A DNA stretch of 50,160 nt, from assembly GCA_964547875.1 (NCBI GenBank), contig CAZJPE010000007.1, positions 1-50,160 of the forward strand, read 5' to 3'. The position numbers were made by a program, and so were the translations under genes. The notes under the pieces are model-generated. The model saw only the letters and a program-made list of their open reading frames with translations. It was not told the origin of the DNA and ran no database searches. This document shows positions 50,046 through 50,160 of the stretch, piece by piece (the stretch's first letter is position 1; every line of letters starts with the position of its first letter). The DNA comes from JAUSIK01 sp964547875 (GTDB taxonomy: Archaea; Nanobdellota; Nanobdellia; Pacearchaeales; GW2011-AR1).

Positions 50046-50160
50046 ATGGCAAATATCTTTGAATTAATAGATAAAACAGGCAGAGAGATAAGGCTTACGA
50101 AAAGACAATGGCGTCATATTACAACAACACACGCAGAAATGACTAATTATTTAGAAGAAA
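50046..50160 (+). CDS. Partial protein, PBECR-like start (runs off window)
   Basis: The visible 38 residues read MANIFELIDKTGREIRLTKR, then QWRHITTTHAEM. The pattern DKTGREIRLTKxxWxHI..H is typical of small nuclease-like proteins of the PBECR/DUF4258-type group, some of them toxins. A TTTATAAATC box (about 50014-50023) precedes it. The call rests on a short stretch. Confidence 0.45.
   Translation, partial: MANIFELIDKTGREIRLTKRQWRHITTTHAEMTNYLEE

Noticed and set aside
1..50160. CRISPR array or cas genes
   Set aside because: No regularly spaced direct repeats and no Cas-like proteins were seen.

Overview
The window looks like a piece of an AT-rich archaeal chromosome from a small-genome DPANN lineage (Woesearchaeota/Pacearchaeota-like; this placement is inference). 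The archaeal core genes are clear: two-subunit PheRS, archaeal-type ThrRS with an N-terminal editing domain, archaeal UMP kinase, the RNase P protein Rpp30, an Ogg2-type 8-oxoguanine glycosylase, an intron-bearing tRNA-Trp and archaeal type IV pilins. Many genes start at or just after a site about 25 nt downstream of a TTTATAAA/TTTAAATA box, as expected for leaderless archaeal transcripts. Bacterial-type genes sit among them: NrdR with NrdR boxes, an FcoT-like hotdog protein, LemA/HtpX, DoxX, MNT-HEPN.

Layout. 1-2.3 kb: PIN proteins and a three-gene toxin-antitoxin-like operon. 2.3-3.9 kb: tRNA-Trp, a run of hairpins and a multi-HTH protein. 3.9-12.2 kb: housekeeping run (ogg, pyrH, a UPF0175/DUF3368-type TA pair, rnp3, pheS-pheT). 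12.3-13.8 kb: tRNA-Thr, membrane proteins, tRNA-Gln. 13.9-16.0 kb: a repeat-bounded cassette carrying an AbrB-PIN pair and a broken pilin operon. 16.3-21.2 kb: a six-gene MacB-like ABC exporter operon with an FcoT-like gene between the two permeases. 21.4-25.2 kb: MNT-HEPN, several decayed TA genes, tRNA-Lys, thioredoxin, pcm and a frameshifted WYL-like gene. 25.3-29.8 kb: HhH-GPD glycosylase, class II ribonucleotide reductase and its repressor NrdR. 29.9-32.4 kb: transposase fragment, pilin, CYTH protein. 33.0-33.9 kb: a second repeat-bounded cassette with different cargo. 33.9-39.7 kb: thrS, class II aldolase-like protein, thioredoxin-fold protein, lemA, htpX. 39.8-42.5 kb: a three-gene operon (XRE-type regulator, GHKL ATPase, small HTH-like protein) between htpX and a second copy of an htpX-like 3' end. 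42.6-50.1 kb: squalene/phytoene synthase family protein, MGMT-like protein, DoxX, an internally deleted binding protein, Ig-like surface protein and a large membrane protein with a cyclase-like cytoplasmic domain.

The most unusual signals are: (1) two cassettes with unrelated cargo, each bracketed by related inverted ends. Their right ends share 32 identical noncoding bases followed by a stem with compensatory changes, and their left ends share a promoter next to the cargo. (2) The XRE/GHKL/HTH operon at the htpX 3' end, which looks like an inserted candidate defence or conflict module. (3) NrdR operators upstream of an archaeal nrdR. (4) A very short ORF in front of htpX whose sequence and spacing recur in front of an unrelated gene 34 kb away. 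All calls come from reading the sequence; no database search was run.
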